Assembly (NCBI GenBank): GCA_024763115.1
Contig: JANTGB010000037.1
Span: 1-12,315, forward strand
Length of the DNA: 12,315 nt
Source of the DNA: Desulfobulbaceae bacterium
Lineage (GTDB): Bacteria > Desulfobacterota > Desulfobulbia > Desulfobulbales > SURF-16
Reading direction: 5' to 3'
Under the pieces are notes generated by a model. It made no database searches. It was not told where the DNA came from and was given only the letters and a program-made list of their open reading frames with translations. Below, piece by piece: positions 1 to 7,212 of the stretch. How positions within the stretch are numbered: the first letter of the stretch is position 1; the number at the start of each line of letters is the position of its first letter. A program made the translations under genes and the position numbers.

Positions 1-173
1 CTCACTCAAAAATAAATTCGCAGAGATGAGGTGTAAGGTGGACTTCTTAGAGAAGTGATCTGATTGCATGCAACCGCAGGCGTAGCAGGGCTACGTTGAG
101 GATTGCATAATTGAAGATCGCTTTTCTAAATGTCCAGATTGCGCCTCAGAATGTGAAGTTATTTTTGAGTGAG
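1..173. repeat. MITE-like element with terminal inverted repeats
   Basis: Positions 1-19 and 155-173 are inverted repeats matching at 18 of 19 bases (end sequence CTCACTCAAAAATAA). Because the window starts at base 1, the left end could extend further and no target-site duplication can be checked. Inside lies a perfect hairpin, CGTAGC (81-86), loop AGG, GCTACG (90-95). It is flanked by two direct copies of GATTGCAT at 62-69 and 101-108. There is no room for a transposase, so the element would be non-autonomous. It could instead be one end of a larger insertion sequence lying outside the window. The inverted repeats are seen directly; the MITE reading is inference. Confidence 0.55.
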
Positions 174-347
174 CCCTTAGCACAAGTTAGCCCAATATGT
201 CAGCATAAGTGCATGGGAAAGCGGCCAGGACGTAATTTTCTTAACAGAACTGTTAAAGTTGATGAAACTTATGTTGGTGGCAAGAAAAAAGGCGGAATTT
301 TAAATCTTTCCAAACTGCGTATAATGAAACGGGAAATAATGACATAG
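174..347 (+). pseudogene. IS1595-family (ISXO2-like) transposase fragment
   Basis: The reading frame encodes GKRPGRNF, then VDETYVGGKKKG at 258-293. VDETYVGG is the signature around the first catalytic Asp of the IS1595/ISXO2-like DDE transposases, and a GR-rich lead-in is typical just upstream of it. The zinc-ribbon N-terminus and the rest of the catalytic domain are missing, and the frame stops at 345-347. The open frame actually begins at 111 inside the inverted-repeat element on its left, so its first 21 or so codons come from that element and not from the transposase. This is a decayed fragment and not a functional gene. Confidence 0.7.
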
Positions 348-350
348 ACG

Positions 351-893
351 TCAAATTATTTTTTTATCGAGTTTAATAAATTTCTGGTATTGGACATTGA
401 CATCAACCCATATCATGCCGATCCGTAACACATTGACCCAGCCTAATCTGGTATGGGCCGTTAAATCATGGTATAGCCAGCAATGATGCTCATCCTTCAT
501 CGGGTGTGTTGAGGAGTATTGAAATTCATTATGATTTGTACTGTCCCAAATATCAAAATCATCACAATCGCAGCGGGTAAGCATGCCATTCAACACAGCG
601 ATAATGTTATCCTTTTCTTCCTCATAGGCTGGGTCATCTTCCCTGAGCTGGAATATAATCTCATATTCAAGCTCATAATCTTCCACCCAGTCATTGAGAG
701 ATGACACCCTTGCATCCCCTGTCTTTTGCAGTTTCAAAGCCTCCTTTTTCAGGATAAATTCCAGATCTGTTAATTCCCGGTTAATATCTGCCAGATAATT
801 AACTTGAGCAGTAGTCAGATCATCAACTTTCAGTTCTAATCTGTCTTTATATTCAACATCAATGATTGATGACGGTCTCCATTTAATCAGCAT
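351..893 (-). CDS. Acidic hypothetical protein
   Basis: This 180-residue protein belongs to no family that I recognise. It is strongly acidic in the middle, with a run of Asp and Glu around residues 68-100 that looks helical. After it come a CDCDDFD cluster (about 108-114) and a conserved-looking block HHCWLYHDL (about 136-144). The hydrophobic end contains GWVNVLRIG and IWVDV. The His/Cys/Asp content could bind a metal, but that is speculation. There is no signal peptide or convincing membrane helix. The ATG at 891-893 is preceded by GAGAG about 8 bases upstream, which supports this start. A TATAAT lies further upstream. The gene is more AT-rich than waaA next door and abuts insertion-sequence debris, so it is probably accessory DNA. 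It seems to be a real gene because it is a long, biased frame with a plausible promoter. Confidence 0.6.
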   Translation of the reverse strand: MLIKWRPSSIIDVEYKDRLELKVDDLTTAQVNYLADINRELTDLEFILKKEALKLQKTGDARVSSLNDWVEDYELEYEIIFQLREDDPAYEEEKDNIIAVLNGMLTRCDCDDFDIWDSTNHNEFQYSSTHPMKDEHHCWLYHDLTAHTRLGWVNVLRIGMIWVDVNVQYQKFIKLDKKII

Positions 894-945
894 TAAACGT
901 CTCTCTGGCTATTGATATTTCAAAGTTCATTTTTTAACCGTTTTG

Positions 946-951
946 ATTATA
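946..951 (-). promoter_or_regulatory. Candidate -10 box for the hypothetical gene at 351-893
   Basis: The minus strand carries a perfect TATAAT about 53 bases upstream of the ATG at 893. No good -35 hexamer is seen at the usual 16-18 base distance, so the promoter is either activator dependent or a chance match in AT-rich DNA. Confidence 0.35.
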
Positions 952-1032
952 TGTGCCCTTTCCTTTCTGTTGTGATATCGGGACGCCTGCCTTGCTGGGC
1001 AACCGTATCCGGAAATGGATTTTCGTAAATGC

Positions 1033-2328
1033 TCACACCGCATGCAAAACCCGCTCAACAAGTTCCAGATGTTTCCGGGTCACTCCCTGTTGCTTGCCGA
1101 CAAAATCAGCGCCCCTCCGGCCCATATTTTTTCTTAACGATTTATCAGCCACTAATTTCGCCACCATTGTCCCCAGCTCATCTGCGTCATTCACCTGGAT
1201 GCAGGCCCGGATCGCCAGAAGATCGCGACTTATTTCGGTAAAATCCTCCATATGCGGGCCAAAAATCACCGGCCTGGCCTGAGCGGCCGGTTCCAGGGGA
1301 TTATGGCCGCCCTCGGCAACCAGACTGCCGCCGACAAAAGCCAGATCAGCCAGGCCGTAACAGGCGGCAAGTTCTCCCATGGTATCAAGAATCATTACCC
1401 TGCCCTCTTTCCCACCGAATGCAGCAGTACGCCGCCAGGCCTTAAATCCGTTTTCTCTCGCCAGATCAAGCAAATCAGCAGCCATTGCCAATTCACGCGG
1501 GGCAATAATCAGATATAAATCAGCATATTTTTTACAAAGACGGGTAAAAACGCGAAAAATAATCTCTTCCTCACCCTTATGAATGCTGCCGCAAAGCCAG
1601 ACAATTTTATCCGGATCAATACCCAGTTCCGCCCGGCTCACCCCCCTGCCCTGCCCCTTATTATCAGGAACCAGGGTATCATATTTCAAATTGCCCAGAG
1701 CCGCGACCTGCCCCGGTTCAAACCCCAGGGAAACAAATTTATCAACATCCCCGGTCGTCTGCATGGCCAGGAAACGAAAAGAGGAAAACATGGGCCTGAA
1801 CAGAAACCAGAAACGTTTATAATTTCGATATGATTGAGCCGAGATCCGGCCATTAATCAAAATTGCCGGGATTTCTCTTTTTGCCAGCTCATGGAGAAAA
1901 TCAGGCCAGAAGTCGGTCTCAATCAAAATAAAGAGATCGGGCCTGACAAGTCTGATAAATTTTTTCACACTCCAGACTAAATCCAGGGGAAAAGGAACAA
2001 ACAGATCAACCCATTCCCCCAGAGTCCGACGGCTGTACTCCTCGCCGGAACGGGTTGTGGCGGAAAAAATAATTGTTGCCTCAGGATACATCCGCCGCAA
2101 CCCGGCAAGCAGCGATCCGGCCGAGGCTGCCTCGCCCACCGAAAGGGCGTGAATCCAGATTCGCGTCCCTTTGCCGCCAACCCCGCCCACCTGGTTTGCC
2201 AATCCCTTTCCCAGCCGTCGCAAAATTCTGCCCTTATATTTGGGCGAAATGATTATTTTGACTAAAAGGAATGGAAAAAGTATTGTCAGGCCGAGCAGGA
2301 AGAAAATATTATATAAAAAATAGTACAC
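1033..2328 (-). CDS. waaA: 3-deoxy-D-manno-octulosonic acid (Kdo) transferase
   Basis: WaaA (KdtA) transfers Kdo from CMP-Kdo to lipid IVA at the cytoplasmic face of the inner membrane, the first step of LPS core assembly. The 431 residues begin with a membrane anchor (about 4-26). A GT-30 N-terminal domain follows, with SVGEA at 63-67 holding the expected catalytic Glu66, then ETDFWPD (137-143) and RISAQSYRNY (161-170). The C-terminal nucleotide-binding domain shows GSIHKGEEE (247-255), DTMGEL (315-320) and FVGGSLVAEGGHNPLEPAA (331-349). Length and order fit the family (E. coli about 425). The start is a GTG: an in-frame TAA lies directly upstream and GGGA sits 6 bases before it. The gene runs divergently from rsmE with 18 bp between starts. 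Whether it adds one or two Kdo residues cannot be told from sequence. Confidence 0.95.
   Translation of the reverse strand: MYYFLYNIFFLLGLTILFPFLLVKIIISPKYKGRILRRLGKGLANQVGGVGGKGTRIWIHALSVGEAASAGSLLAGLRRMYPEATIIFSATTRSGEEYSRRTLGEWVDLFVPFPLDLVWSVKKFIRLVRPDLFILIETDFWPDFLHELAKREIPAILINGRISAQSYRNYKRFWFLFRPMFSSFRFLAMQTTGDVDKFVSLGFEPGQVAALGNLKYDTLVPDNKGQGRGVSRAELGIDPDKIVWLCGSIHKGEEEIIFRVFTRLCKKYADLYLIIAPRELAMAADLLDLARENGFKAWRRTAAFGGKEGRVMILDTMGELAACYGLADLAFVGGSLVAEGGHNPLEPAAQARPVIFGPHMEDFTEISRDLLAIRACIQVNDADELGTMVAKLVADKSLRKNMGRRGADFVGKQQGVTRKHLELVERVLHAV
2283..2312 (+). promoter_or_regulatory. Candidate promoter for rsmE inside the 5' end of waaA
   Basis: TTGTCA at 2283-2288 and TATTAT at 2307-2312 are separated by 18 bases, a plausible sigma-70 pair. 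Transcription from it would start near 2319 and leave a leader of roughly 27 bases before the rsmE ATG at 2347. No clear Shine-Dalgarno sequence is visible in that leader. It lies wholly within the coding sequence of waaA because the intergenic gap is too short to hold a promoter. Confidence 0.4.
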
Positions 2329-2346
2329 TTAAAATCCCACTACTCC

Positions 2347-3084
2347 ATGAACATAATTCTTTTTGAGCCGGAAGAGCTCTCCGGCGACAAGCTTGAGCTG
2401 ACCGACAGACGAGCCCGCCATATCATAAATATTCTCGCGGCCCAACCCGGAGACCAACTGAAAGTCGGTCGGATAAACGGCCCGACCGGCAGGGGCACAA
2501 TAACAAAAACAACAAAAAACCGGGTTACGCTTAAGATCTCCCTTGACAGCACTCCCCCGGCCCAAGCCGTGACCGACCTGATCCTGGCCCTGCCCCGGCC
2601 GATCATGCTGAAACGGATACTCGCTCAGAGCGCGGCCCTGGGAGTAGACAATATATATCTGATCAACAGCAGGCGGGTGGAAAAAAGTTTTTTCAGCGCC
2701 TCCCTGCTCAGCCGGGAAAACATCAGGGAATACCTGCTTAGCGGCCTTGAACAGGCAACAGCCACCAGGTTGCCGCAGGTATCAATCCATCCCCGCTTTC
2801 GCCCCTTTGTGGAAGATGTTGTCCCGATAGTCAGCCGGGCCTGCCCTGTCCGCCTGGCAGCCCATCCCGCCACCACGAATTTGCTTCCCCAGGTTACGCC
2901 CATTCCCCTGCGAGATAAAGTGTTACTGGCAATCGGCCCGGAAGGCGGCTGGCTTGATTATGAAATCGTTAAACTCCGGGAACATGGTTTTAAACCGTTT
3001 TCCATGGGCGCAAGAATCCTCAGGGTTGAGACAGCGGTTGTCGCCCTGCTGGCCCAGCTTGATCTGCTCCGCAGCGTGGCTTAA
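2347..3084 (+). CDS. rsmE: 16S rRNA (uracil-1498-N3)-methyltransferase
   Basis: RsmE methylates N3 of U1498 in helix 44 of 16S rRNA near the decoding site, using S-adenosylmethionine. The 245-residue length matches the family (E. coli 243). The N-terminal PUA-like domain carries RRARHI (21-26) and VGRINGPTGRG (40-50). The C-terminal SPOUT domain, with its trefoil knot, shows LPRPIMLKRILAQSAALGV (82-100). It also has the cofactor-loop motifs AIGPEGGW (195-202) and GARILRVETA (221-230). The N-terminus MNIILFEPEE is the expected start even though no Shine-Dalgarno sequence is obvious. Translation might therefore be leaderless or weak. It is transcribed away from waaA and towards murJ, and no co-operonic partner is visible. 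Confidence 0.95.
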   Translation: MNIILFEPEELSGDKLELTDRRARHIINILAAQPGDQLKVGRINGPTGRGTITKTTKNRVTLKISLDSTPPAQAVTDLILALPRPIMLKRILAQSAALGVDNIYLINSRRVEKSFFSASLLSRENIREYLLSGLEQATATRLPQVSIHPRFRPFVEDVVPIVSRACPVRLAAHPATTNLLPQVTPIPLRDKVLLAIGPEGGWLDYEIVKLREHGFKPFSMGARILRVETAVVALLAQLDLLRSVA

Positions 3085-3104
3085 AGCCGACACCATCACT
3101 TTTT

Positions 3105-3183
3105 ACCATGAAGCGCATGAAGAACACGAAGAAAAAACACGAAATAAGCATCTTAACTTCATGCTCTTCATGATCTTCATGGT
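3105..3183. repeat. Long imperfect palindrome, likely bidirectional terminator
   Basis: Arms 3105-3131 and 3157-3183 are reverse complements at 23 of 27 bases, with a 25-base loop. Each arm is itself a short tandem array of CATGAAG-type units spaced 9-10 bases apart (ACCATGAAG, then CATGAAG, then CACGAAG or CATGAAG). The palindrome sits between the convergent stop codons of rsmE (3084) and murJ (3208). The hairpin would form in either transcript, with short T runs nearby (3100-3104 and 3194-3198). A terminator or mRNA 3'-end role is inferred from position. The repeated units suggest it belongs to a dispersed repeat family. Confidence 0.65.
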
Positions 3184-3207
3184 GAGTTAAAACTTTTTAC
3201 GAGTTCA

Positions 3208-4803
3208 TCAGGATTTCAAAAATCCTGCCTTGAGCTTATCAAGCAGGACATGCAGTTCCCTGAGCCGCAAAAAGTACAGGATAATTCCATAAACCGCCAC
3301 ACTGCTGACAATATAAACAAGCAATCCGCCAATCTGCTGAAAAATATTGCTGGTCAGGCATCCCTCCAGCCACTTCATTAAATTTATCAACCATACTCCC
3401 ATACCCCCGGCAGCCAGACAGATTTTAGCGGAACCTGCGGCCAGATAAGCCAGGGAATAACCCTTGACCTTGCGGTAAAGGACAAAACTTAAAAAGAAAA
3501 AATTAAATATCATTGACATGGAAGTGGCAAAGGCAATTGCCCGGTGCTGAAACTGGTCAAGGGTCAGAGAAATCACGACAATATTCATCACCACGGCGAT
3601 AAAACTGGCAATTACCGGATAGCGGGTATCGTCTAAGGCAAAAAAGACCGGCACTATAATCTTGACTGCGGAATAGGCAAAGATCCCCAGGGAATAAAAG
3701 GCCAGGGCCTCGGCGGTTTTCGTTGTATCAAGGGCGGTAAAAGCTCCATGCTCGAAAATAAGGCGGATAATCGGCTCAGCCAGCAGGTAAAGTCCCACCG
3801 TAGCCGGAATGGTCAGGCAAAAGGCCATGGTCAATGATGAGGTATAGGCTTCTTTTAATTGGGACAGATCATTTTGCGAGGCATATCTGGCAATTAACGG
3901 CAGGCTGGCAATAGAAATGGCCACCCCGAAAACGCCGATGGGGAACTGCACCAGGCGAAAGGCGTAATTAAGCCAGGAGACACTGCCTTCAGCACATGAT
4001 GAGGCAAACCTGGTATTAATAAAAATATTAATCTGGGTAGCGGAAAGGCCGACAACAGCCGGCAGCATCAGGCGCAGAACGCGACGCAGGCCGGGATCTC
4101 TTAAGTTAAGATGGGGGATAAAAACAAAACCTGTTTTAAACAGAGCCGGCAGCTGACCGCTGAACTGGAGAAAACCGCCGATCAGGGTGCCGATTGCCAT
4201 GCCGACAATAGCCGGCTGCCCGAATTTCGGCATAATCAGGGCCAGGCTCACCCCGCCGATAATGGAGCCCAGATTAAAAAAACTGGAGGCCATGGACGGG
4301 ATAAAAAACTTTCCCCTGGTGTTTAACATACCCATGACAACAGCAGCCAGAGAGACAAAAATTAAAAACGGAAACATGACAATAGTCAACATCCGGGTCA
4401 GTTCCAGTTTGCCGGGAACTAAAGCAAACTCATTATCCACCAGCAGCAATATCAGGGGCCTGGCGAAAATAATTCCGGCCAGGGTAACAAGACTGAGGAA
4501 CATGGCAAAAAAAACCAGAACATTACCGGCCAACAGCCGGGTTTCCCGCTCACCCCGGTTGGCTTCATAATCGGAAAATACGGTGACAAAGGCGGAACTG
4601 AGCGCTCCTTCGCCAAAAAGATCCCGCAACAGATTAGGGATTCGAAAGGCTACGACAAAGGAATCATAGGCAAACCCCGCCCCGAACATAACGGCAAACA
4701 CCTGTTCCCGCACCAGCCCCAGAACCCGGCTGCACATCACGGCAATACTGACTATTCCGGCTGATTTGGCTATTTTTCCGGTATCTCTTGCAGGTTTTTT
4801 CAT
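3208..4803 (-). CDS. murJ: Lipid II flippase MurJ (MviN family)
   Basis: MurJ flips the peptidoglycan precursor lipid II across the inner membrane. The 531 residues form a polytopic protein with about 14 hydrophobic segments (E. coli MurJ 511). The N-terminus carries the family block SRVLGLVREQVFA (25-37), GAGFAYDSF (41-49) and FRIPNLLRDLFGEGALSSAF (53-72). Arg26, Arg32 and Asp47 occupy the positions of the functionally important Arg18, Arg24 and Asp39 of the E. coli protein. The ATG at 4801-4803 precedes MKKPARDTGKIAKSAGIVSI, a typical short cytoplasmic lead before helix 1. The Shine-Dalgarno sequence is weak. The gene is transcribed divergently from fusA2 and convergently with rsmE. An 11-bp tandem repeat lies just upstream of its start and may overlap its promoter. 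Confidence 0.95.
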   Translation of the reverse strand: MKKPARDTGKIAKSAGIVSIAVMCSRVLGLVREQVFAVMFGAGFAYDSFVVAFRIPNLLRDLFGEGALSSAFVTVFSDYEANRGERETRLLAGNVLVFFAMFLSLVTLAGIIFARPLILLLVDNEFALVPGKLELTRMLTIVMFPFLIFVSLAAVVMGMLNTRGKFFIPSMASSFFNLGSIIGGVSLALIMPKFGQPAIVGMAIGTLIGGFLQFSGQLPALFKTGFVFIPHLNLRDPGLRRVLRLMLPAVVGLSATQINIFINTRFASSCAEGSVSWLNYAFRLVQFPIGVFGVAISIASLPLIARYASQNDLSQLKEAYTSSLTMAFCLTIPATVGLYLLAEPIIRLIFEHGAFTALDTTKTAEALAFYSLGIFAYSAVKIIVPVFFALDDTRYPVIASFIAVVMNIVVISLTLDQFQHRAIAFATSMSMIFNFFFLSFVLYRKVKGYSLAYLAAGSAKICLAAGGMGVWLINLMKWLEGCLTSNIFQQIGGLLVYIVSSVAVYGIILYFLRLRELHVLLDKLKAGFLKS

Positions 4804-4819
4804 ATATCACGTTTTCATT

Positions 4820-4840
4820 ACTTGACTTTAACTTGACTTA
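4820..4840. repeat. Tandem repeat in the murJ upstream region
   Basis: ACTTGACTTTA (4820-4830) is followed at once by ACTTGACTTA (4831-4840), two near-identical units in phase with one helical turn. TTGACT occurs in both units and could serve as a -35 box for plus-strand transcription, with TAGTAT at 4846-4851 as a weak -10. The same DNA lies 17-37 bases ahead of the murJ start, so it could also be a regulator site. No regulator can be named. Confidence 0.4.
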
Positions 4841-4886
4841 AAGAATAGTATGCCAAGTCGAATTTCGTTTCAATGATAAAAAAAGT

Positions 4887-5068
4887 GTAACTACTCACAC
4901 CTTAAAACTCATAACCGTGAAAACCACCGAACTGTAACTGCTTACAGGGTGCAGGTAAGCGACCAGCGGGAGACTCCGGGAGATTTTCGTCATCAGTCCG
5001 GTGCCGCGTATTAGTTATACGTAAGCCGGGATGATGGCGGAAATAATCGGTGCCATGTGAGCAGTTAC
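4887..5068. repeat. Complex palindromic repeat with GTAACTRCTYACA ends
   Basis: The left end GTAACTACTCACA (4887-4899) and the right end TGTGAGCAGTTAC (5056-5068) are inverted repeats at 12 of 13 bases. A further forward copy, GTAACTGCTTACA, lies at 4934-4946 within the perfect small hairpin CTGTAA-CTGC-TTACAG (4932-4947). Nested inside is a second inverted repeat, CGTCATCAGTCCGG (4988-5001) against CCGGGATGATGGCG (5026-5039). At its tip is the hairpin CGTAT-TAGTT-ATACG (5007-5021). The segment has no credible reading frame and fills most of the gap between murJ and fusA2. A related unit occurs at 10911-10987. It could be a REP or MITE-type mobile repeat, or a structured RNA leader of fusA2. 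Confidence 0.7.
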
Positions 5069-5132
5069 AAAAAAGTAATCATAGGGCTTCCCTTTCCTTA
5101 TGCCTGGATAATATTTTTATTTTGCTTGATAC

Positions 5133-5137
5133 GGAGG
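5133..5137 (+). promoter_or_regulatory. Ribosome binding site that fixes the fusA2 start
   Basis: GGAGG lies 5 bases before the ATG at 5143. The open frame continues upstream to an ATG at 5050, but that start lacks a ribosome binding site. The extra 31 residues would be encoded partly by the palindromic repeat and match nothing expected in an EF-G N-terminus. Confidence 0.85.
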
Positions 5138-5142
5138 AAATA

Positions 5143-7206
5143 ATGAAAGATGTAAAACTTATTAGAAATGTAGCGTTATTTGGCCAGGGCAAGAGCGGTA
5201 AAACCTCAGTGGCTGAGGCCCTGCTCTTTTCAGCAGGGAAAACCAAACGGCTTGGCAAGGTTGATGACGGTTCTGCTGTAATGGATTTTGAACCCGAGGA
5301 AACTCAGCGCAACATTTCAATTAATTCATCTTTTAATCATTTCAACTGGAAAAAGAAACAGGTTTTCATCATTGATACCCCGGGCGATGACAACTTTGTT
5401 AATGAAGCCCGTTACGCGTCCCGAATCACGGATGCGGCGATTCTGGTTATAGACGCTCAGACTCCGGTCAAATATCAAACTGAAAAAATTGCCGGCTATC
5501 TTCAGGAAGAAAAACTTCCAACCCTTATTTTTCTTAATAAAATGGATAAGGAACGGGCTGATCTTGATAATGCTACGGCCCTGATCAAGGAAAACCTGCC
5601 TTTTGAACCGGTGGAGCTTTATCTGCCCATCGGGGCTGAGGCTGATTTCAAGGGCGTTGTTGATCTGGTAAATGAAAAAGCTTATCTCTTTGACGACAGT
5701 GGAAAAGCAAACGAAACCGACATCCCGGCCGACATGGCTGACGAGATATCCATCAAACGGGAAGAATTGATGGAACAGATTGCTGAAACCGATGACGACC
5801 TGATAGAAAAATTTCTCGAAAACGGTGAACTGGAGCGGACTGAAATGCTCTCGGGTCTGCACAACGGGGTAATTAACGGCTTGCTTAATCCGATCATTCC
5901 CGGCGCGGCTCTCGGCAACCTGGGAACGGAACTTCTGCTTAATGCTATTACTGATCTGCTGCCCTCTCCCGCCGACAAAGAACCCAGGCAGGGCACTGAT
6001 CCCAAGACTGGAGATATTATTGAACGGGAGCCGTCCCTGGACGCACCTTTTTCGGCCCAGGTCTTTAAAACAATGGCAGATCCCTATGCCGGCCGCCTGA
6101 CTATTTTCCGGGTATTTTCCGGCTCCATAGCCGGTGATTCATTTTACAATGCCAACAGGGAAACCAATGAGAAATACGGCAATCTGCTCCTGATGGAAGG
6201 AAAAGAAAGCAACCCGGTTGACAGTGTCGGGCCCGGAATGATTGTCGCGGTGGCCAAATTAAAGGATACCACGACCGGCGACACCCTTTGTGACGGCAAA
6301 AACCCAATACTTTATGAAGAGTTGACTCCGATAAAACCAATGATGTCTTTTGCCGTGTCACCGACCAAAAGTGATGATGAAGATAAACTTTTTTCCTCTA
6401 TCAGCAAGATGTTGGAGGAAGATCCAACCCTGCAGCTGACCAGGCAGGAACAGACCGGCGATATTCTCCTTGCCGGTATCGGCCAGGTTCATCTGCTGGT
6501 GCTTGGCGACAGGATTAAACGTAAATTCGGGGTGGAAATGACCCTGCAGGCCCCTAAAGTTCCATATCTTGAGACTCTGAAAGGATCAGCCAGAGTCCAG
6601 GGTAAACATAAAAAACAATCAGGTGGTCGCGGTCAGTTTGCCGACTCATGGATCGAGATATCTTCCCTGCCCAGTGGCAGCGGCTTTGAATTTGAAGACA
6701 AAATCGTCGGTGGCGCTATTCCCAGGCAATATATTCCGGCAGTGGAAAAAGGTGTAGCCGAGGCCATGGTCAAAGGCGTACTGGCAGGATACCCTACAGT
6801 CGACATCAAGGTTGCCCTGGTAGACGGCTCGTTTCACGCGGTTGATTCATCGGAAATGGCCTTTAAAATTTCCGGTTCCCTGGCCTTTAAAAAGGGCGCG
6901 GTTGAGGCCTCGCCTGTTTTACTGGAACCGATTATGGATGTCACAATCAATATTCCCAAAGATTGTGTCGGTGATGTTATCGGCGATCTTAACAGTCGAC
7001 GCGGCAAGGTTATAGGCATGGACTCGGTCGGCAAGGAAGAAATTATTTCGGCCCAGGTACCAATGGCTGAAGTGCTGGGATATGCCCCGGAACTGACCTC
7101 AATTACCGGCGGACGGGGAACATATGCCATGGAACTTTCCCATTATGAGGAAGTACCGGCTCAGCTGGCTGAAAAAATTATAGAGGAAGCAAAGAAAGAA
7201 GACTGA
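5143..7206 (+). CDS. fusA2: EF-G-like translational GTPase (EF-G2/FusA2 type)
   Basis: This 687-residue protein has the five-domain layout of elongation factor G. The G domain has the P-loop GQGKSGKT (14-21), the switch II motif DTPGDD (78-83) and the guanine-specificity motif NKMD (132-135). Domain II begins near 300, III near 395, IV near 475 (GKHKKQSGGRGQFADSWIEI) and V near 600 (EPIMDVTINIP). It is not the canonical EF-G. The P-loop is GQGKSGK instead of GHIDAGK, and the switch II His that activates water in EF-G (DTPGH) is replaced by Asp82. That is consistent with the EF-G-like paralogue group (Thermus EF-G2 also lacks the His). The in vivo role of these paralogues is poorly defined, so a normal fusA must exist elsewhere. 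mogA follows after 6 bases and is probably co-transcribed. Confidence 0.9.
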   Translation: MKDVKLIRNVALFGQGKSGKTSVAEALLFSAGKTKRLGKVDDGSAVMDFEPEETQRNISINSSFNHFNWKKKQVFIIDTPGDDNFVNEARYASRITDAAILVIDAQTPVKYQTEKIAGYLQEEKLPTLIFLNKMDKERADLDNATALIKENLPFEPVELYLPIGAEADFKGVVDLVNEKAYLFDDSGKANETDIPADMADEISIKREELMEQIAETDDDLIEKFLENGELERTEMLSGLHNGVINGLLNPIIPGAALGNLGTELLLNAITDLLPSPADKEPRQGTDPKTGDIIEREPSLDAPFSAQVFKTMADPYAGRLTIFRVFSGSIAGDSFYNANRETNEKYGNLLLMEGKESNPVDSVGPGMIVAVAKLKDTTTGDTLCDGKNPILYEELTPIKPMMSFAVSPTKSDDEDKLFSSISKMLEEDPTLQLTRQEQTGDILLAGIGQVHLLVLGDRIKRKFGVEMTLQAPKVPYLETLKGSARVQGKHKKQSGGRGQFADSWIEISSLPSGSGFEFEDKIVGGAIPRQYIPAVEKGVAEAMVKGVLAGYPTVDIKVALVDGSFHAVDSSEMAFKISGSLAFKKGAVEASPVLLEPIMDVTINIPKDCVGDVIGDLNSRRGKVIGMDSVGKEEIISAQVPMAEVLGYAPELTSITGGRGTYAMELSHYEEVPAQLAEKIIEEAKKED

Positions 7207-7212
7207 TTTTTA

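Noticed and set aside
953..1833. Several plus-strand frames of 60-110 codons within waaA
   Set aside because: They are antisense shadows of waaA with no domain or start signals.
3105..3183. CRISPR array
   Set aside because: The repeated CATGAAG units are too short, have no spacers and are arranged as a palindrome.
4934..5068. Riboswitch or ribosomal-protein-type leader for fusA2
   Set aside because: The structure fits a dispersed palindromic repeat better, since a related copy lies between the kinase and regulator genes. No known riboswitch consensus was recognised.
5050..5142. Upstream ATG at 5050 extending fusA2 by 31 residues
   Set aside because: The strong GGAGG before 5143 and the family N-terminus fix the start at 5143. 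The extension is encoded partly by the palindromic repeat.
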